Positions 61,106 to 64,000 of a DNA stretch of 64,000 bases are shown piece after piece (the first letter of the stretch is position 1; each line of letters starts with the position of its first letter). The notes under the pieces were generated by a model. It did not search any database, was not told the origin of the DNA, and saw only the letters and a list, made by a program, of their open reading frames with translations. A program made the position numbers and the translations under genes. The stretch comes from Rhizobium sp. NZLR1 (GTDB taxonomy: Bacteria; Pseudomonadota; Alphaproteobacteria; Rhizobiales; Rhizobiaceae): contig NZ_CP071632.1 in assembly GCF_017357385.1 (NCBI RefSeq), positions 1,555,501-1,619,500 of the forward strand, in the 5' to 3' direction.

Positions 61106-62251
61106 CTAGAGGCTGATGGTCTCGACCTTCCGGTCGACGAAGCGCAGAGCGATCTCACCCTGGATTAGTTGCAGCGCCGGCTCGCCGAAAAGATCGCGCC
61201 GCCAGCCGTGCAGGGCAGAGACTTCGGCCTTCTCGCCTTCGGCGGCGATCCTGTCGAGATCCTCGCTGTTGGCGATCACCTTCGGCGCCACCCCGTGCTT
61301 TTCCGAAATCAGTTTCAACAGCACTTTCAGCAGTTCGACGGCAGCAGCGGCCCCTTCGGGCGCCTGCGCCTGGCGCGGCACATGTGGCATATCGGCCTTC
61401 GGAAGAGCGAGTGCTGTGTTGACGGCCTCGATGACGGCGGCGCCGGAGGTCGAGCGCTCCCAGCCTTTCGGAATGGTACGCAACCGGCCAAGCGCCTCGG
61501 TATCCTTGGGCTGCTGCTGGGCGATCTCGTAGATCGCATCATCCTTCAGCACCCGCGAACGCGGCACATTGCGCGCCCGCGCCTCGCGTTCGCGCCAAGC
61601 GGCAACATATTTCAGGATCGCCAGTTCCTGCGGCTTGCGCAATCGCATCTTCAGCCGCTGCCAGGCATCGTCGGGATGCATGTCGTAGGTTTCGCGCGCC
61701 TCGAGAATGTCCATCTCCTCGGAGAGCCAGGAGGTGCGGCCTTCGCGATCGAGTTCCGCCTTCAGCGACAGGTAGACATCGCGCAGATGGGTGACGTCGG
61801 CCAGCGCATATTCCAGCTGTTTGTCGGAAAGCGGCCGGCGGCTCCAGTCGGTGAAGCGCGACGACTTGTCGATGTGGACGTTCTTGATCCGGCTGACCAG
61901 CTGGTCATAGGAAACGCTGTCGCCGAAACCGCAGACCATGGCGGCGACCTGCGTGTCGAAGATCGGATGCGGAATGAGATTGCCGCGATTGAAGATGATT
62001 TCGATATCCTGACGCGCCGCGTGAAAGACCTTCAGCACCTTCGGATCGGCCATCAGCTCGAAGAAGGGGGTGAGGTCGATGCCCTTGGCCAGCGGATCGA
62101 CGAGAACTTCGGTTGTCGGGCTTGCCATCTGGATCAGGCAAAGCTCCGGCCAGAAGGTCGTCTCGCGCAGGAATTCGGTGTCGATGGTGATGAAGTCGGA
62201 CTTGGCCAGCTCTTTGCAGGCGGCCGCCAAATCGGCGGTGGTTTCGATCAT
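61106..62251 (-). CDS. rnd: Ribonuclease D
   Basis: 381 residues. 3'-5' exoribonuclease trimming tRNA and other RNA ends. DEDD exonuclease motifs are 'FITIDTEFLRETTFWPELCL' (motif I), 'VFHAARQDIEII' (motif II) and 'YALADVTHLRDVY' (motif III, DEDDy Tyr). A C-terminal HRDC domain begins near 'LAILKYVAAWREREARARNV'. Monocistronic; nothing clear lies in the 159 bases upstream beyond an imperfect AAGG/CCTT inverted repeat. Confidence 0.96.
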   Translation of the reverse strand: MIETTADLAAACKELAKSDFITIDTEFLRETTFWPELCLIQMASPTTEVLVDPLAKGIDLTPFFELMADPKVLKVFHAARQDIEIIFNRGNLIPHPIFDTQVAAMVCGFGDSVSYDQLVSRIKNVHIDKSSRFTDWSRRPLSDKQLEYALADVTHLRDVYLSLKAELDREGRTSWLSEEMDILEARETYDMHPDDAWQRLKMRLRKPQELAILKYVAAWREREARARNVPRSRVLKDDAIYEIAQQQPKDTEALGRLRTIPKGWERSTSGAAVIEAVNTALALPKADMPHVPRQAQAPEGAAAAVELLKVLLKLISEKHGVAPKVIANSEDLDRIAAEGEKAEVSALHGWRRDLFGEPALQLIQGEIALRFVDRKVETISL

Positions 62252-62410
62252 ATCATTTCATTCGCAAGGAAAAGGTCGGTTGAACCTTCCTTCTCCTTTC
62301 GCTTCGATATGTCAATACAACAGCATACGCTTCGAGCATTGCTGGGCAAGAATCACGTCGAAACTGAGGCAAGGCCAAGACCGCCGCCGTCGCAACGAGC
62401 GCACGCTGCC

Positions 62411-63799
62411 TCAACTCACCCTGAGATAGCTGGTCATCCCGGTTTTCTGATGCTCGATGATATGGCAATGCAGCAGCCAGTCGCCCGGATTGTCGGCGAC
62501 GAAGGCGAGCTGCACCTTCTCGTCAGGCTGGATGAGATAGGTATCGGAGACGAGCGGCATCACCTGCCTGGTCGAGGAGATCACCGTGAAGCTCATCCCG
62601 TGCAGATGGATCGGATGTGCGTGCGGCGTGGTATTCTCTAGGTTGAAGACATAGCTCTTGCCGAGCTTCAGTTCCGCCAGCGGTGCTGTCGGATCGGGCG
62701 TGTCGCCCGGCCACGGCACCTTGTTGATTGCCCAGAAACTGTAGCCGAGCGTGCCGCAGATGCTCTCGACGGCGGTGTTCTCGGCCGTGGCGCTCAGCAC
62801 CAGCGGGATCTGCTCGGCGGCGGAAAGATCCGCCTTCGCCACCGGATTTTCGGCAAGCGGCCCGAGATCGCCGATATCGCGCTTCAACGATGATCCGACT
62901 GCGCGCAGGCTGGCGATCGTCTTCGGCGTGGTGCCGCGTATATCTTCGAGCGTCGCGACAGCGCCTTCGCTGTCCGGTATGCGCACGGCAAGATCGAGCC
63001 GCTGACCTGGGCCGATCTGCAGGAGATCGAGCGGAAAACGCTTCGGTACCGGATTGCCGTCGATCGCAATTACGCTCGCAACCGCCCCTTCCATCTTCAG
63101 TGAAAAGATCCGCGTCACGTCGGTGACGGCGATGCGCAGCCGCACCAGCCCGCCCGCGGGCGCGTCATATTGCGGCTCCTGCTGCCAGTTGGCGGTGCGC
63201 ACGGTGCCGTAGGTCCCCGATTTGGCAGCGTCGCGCGGCTTGAAAGCGGCGATGAACTGCCCGTCGCCGCCGAGCCGCCAGTCACGCAGGTTCAGCACTA
63301 TTTCCGCATCGAATGCTGGATCGGCCGGATCTTCGACGACGATGACGCCGGTCATGCCATGGCCCATCTGCGTCAGCGTGTTGCAATGCGGATGGTACCA
63401 AAACGTGCCGGCATCGGGCGGCGAGAAGGCATAGTCGAAGCTGTCGCCGGTATAGATGTAGGGCTGCGTCATGAACGGCACGCCGTCCATGCGGTTGTCG
63501 ATGCGAAGCCCATGCCAGTGGATCGTCGTCGGCTCGTCGAGTTCGTTTTTCAGCCGCGCCGCATAGGGTCGCCCCTTTTTCATCCGGAGAACCGGCGGCA
63601 TGCCGTCCTGGCCCCAGCTCATAATGTCCCGGGTCGGTCCCGCCTCGGTCAGCATGGCCTCGGTCTTTACCGCCGTCAGCAGCTGCGGCTCGGGGGCTGC
63701 CTCGGCAAGCCCGAATTTACCGGCAATGCCGATACCGACGCCATAGGCGCCCGCGACAGCGGATGCCTTGAGAAGGTTGCGGCGGGTCAGGAGAGGCAT
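62411..63799 (-). CDS. Tat-exported multicopper oxidase
   Basis: 462 residues from the ATG at 63799, with GGAG before it; nine extra in-frame codons upstream are less likely. Tat signal 'TRRNLLKASAVAGAYGVG'. Three cupredoxin domains carry all four copper motifs: 'TIHWHGLRI', 'FWYHPHCNT', 'HPIHLHGMSF' and 'HCHIIEHQKTGM' (type 1 copper with axial Met). There is no Met-rich CueO-type insert. It oxidises phenols or metal ions with O2 in the periplasm. The 201 bases beyond, to the window end, hold no recognisable gene. Confidence 0.93.
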   Translation of the reverse strand: MPLLTRRNLLKASAVAGAYGVGIGIAGKFGLAEAAPEPQLLTAVKTEAMLTEAGPTRDIMSWGQDGMPPVLRMKKGRPYAARLKNELDEPTTIHWHGLRIDNRMDGVPFMTQPYIYTGDSFDYAFSPPDAGTFWYHPHCNTLTQMGHGMTGVIVVEDPADPAFDAEIVLNLRDWRLGGDGQFIAAFKPRDAAKSGTYGTVRTANWQQEPQYDAPAGGLVRLRIAVTDVTRIFSLKMEGAVASVIAIDGNPVPKRFPLDLLQIGPGQRLDLAVRIPDSEGAVATLEDIRGTTPKTIASLRAVGSSLKRDIGDLGPLAENPVAKADLSAAEQIPLVLSATAENTAVESICGTLGYSFWAINKVPWPGDTPDPTAPLAELKLGKSYVFNLENTTPHAHPIHLHGMSFTVISSTRQVMPLVSDTYLIQPDEKVQLAFVADNPGDWLLHCHIIEHQKTGMTSYLRVS

Positions 63800-64000
63800 G
63801 CGGAGGCTCCACAGTGATAATGCCAAATCCTTTTAAAGTTGACCCGCTCCTTCATCAATACGGGAAGTGCGGCCAATCTGCCGCGGCATATGGGGCGCGC
63901 CCCCGCCACAAACGGGTGCCAAACGCGCGGGTGGCACGCGCCAAGCCTTGACAAATCGGAGCGTCCATGCGCTTTTCCGCCCGATTTTCTTGTCGGCGCT

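Noticed and set aside
1..64000. tRNA, rRNA, CRISPR arrays, prophage or integrase genes
   Set aside because: Reading the gaps showed no cloverleaf-like genes, no regularly spaced direct repeats and no phage or integrase proteins; only the IS3 fragment points to mobile DNA.

Overview
The window is a stretch of alphaproteobacterial chromosome that reads as Rhizobium (R. leguminosarum / R. etli group). Evidence for this is the GC-rich codon use, the gene order mltG-yicC-gmk ... rsmA-pdxA-surA-lptD-lptG-lptF, a RopB-like outer membrane protein, an HdaA/PPK/PPX neighbourhood, an LpxF-type lipid A 4'-phosphatase, and two intergenic mosaic repeats of the RIME type described from rhizobia. No rRNA, tRNA, CRISPR array, integrase or intact insertion sequence was seen.

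Layout. 1-2.2 kb: end of mltG, yicC, gmk (core). 2.3-13.5 kb: an accessory block that appears inserted between gmk and rsmA. It holds a polar amino acid ABC transporter, divergent HutC-like and LysR regulators, an FMN-dependent NtaA-type monooxygenase with a flavin reductase, a ureohydrolase (agmatinase family) and two PLP aminotransferases. It also holds a deletion-ridden second copy of the monooxygenase. 13.6-22.1 kb: rsmA, pdxA, a SurA-like protein, lptD, lptG, lptF and an lpxF-like gene, which together form an outer-membrane/LPS assembly block. 22.2-31.4 kb: pepA-holC, a sugar 1-dehydrogenase, a prolyl oligopeptidase, a polysaccharide deacetylase lipoprotein, an ABC-F protein and a degenerate GGDEF protein. 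31.5-35.5 kb: IS3 scar, small membrane protein, GST, ndk, lipoprotein, a CGNR regulator divergent from an orphan LivH-like permease. 35.5-40.1 kb: moaE, moaD, pgsA, uvrC, SDR. 40.5-45.6 kb: RopB-like OMP, GST, rlmJ, molybdopterin oxidoreductase with nudK. 45.6-50.5 kb: a second accessory block with a PadR/FAD-monooxygenase pair, a lone phnM, and an AT-rich frameshifted acyltransferase. 50.5-64 kb: purN-purM, PerM-type membrane protein, hdaA, ppk, ppx, a phytase-like esterase, a class III cyclase, rnd and a Tat-exported multicopper oxidase.

How they work together. Two themes recur. One is LPS and envelope building (mltG, lptD/F/G, SurA-like, LpxF-like, pgsA, RopB-like). The other is nucleotide and phosphate metabolism (gmk, ndk, purN/M, ppk/ppx, phnM), with a good candidate Pho box in front of ppk. 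The 2.3-13.5 kb block looks like an uptake-and-catabolism unit for a nitrogen-rich, possibly guanidino or S-substituted, amino acid. Its substrate cannot be read from the sequence. It is the best candidate here for an incompletely described system, and it carries its own operators and a decayed paralogue.

The most distinctive regulatory observations are four. A TTTAG-N5-CTAAA palindrome lies upstream of both the intact and the broken monooxygenase. A HutC-like operator lies in front of the transporter. A 12-bp perfect inverted repeat has outward-facing TATAAT boxes between the CGNR gene and the permease. A leaderless-looking padR promoter has a palindrome between its -35 and -10.
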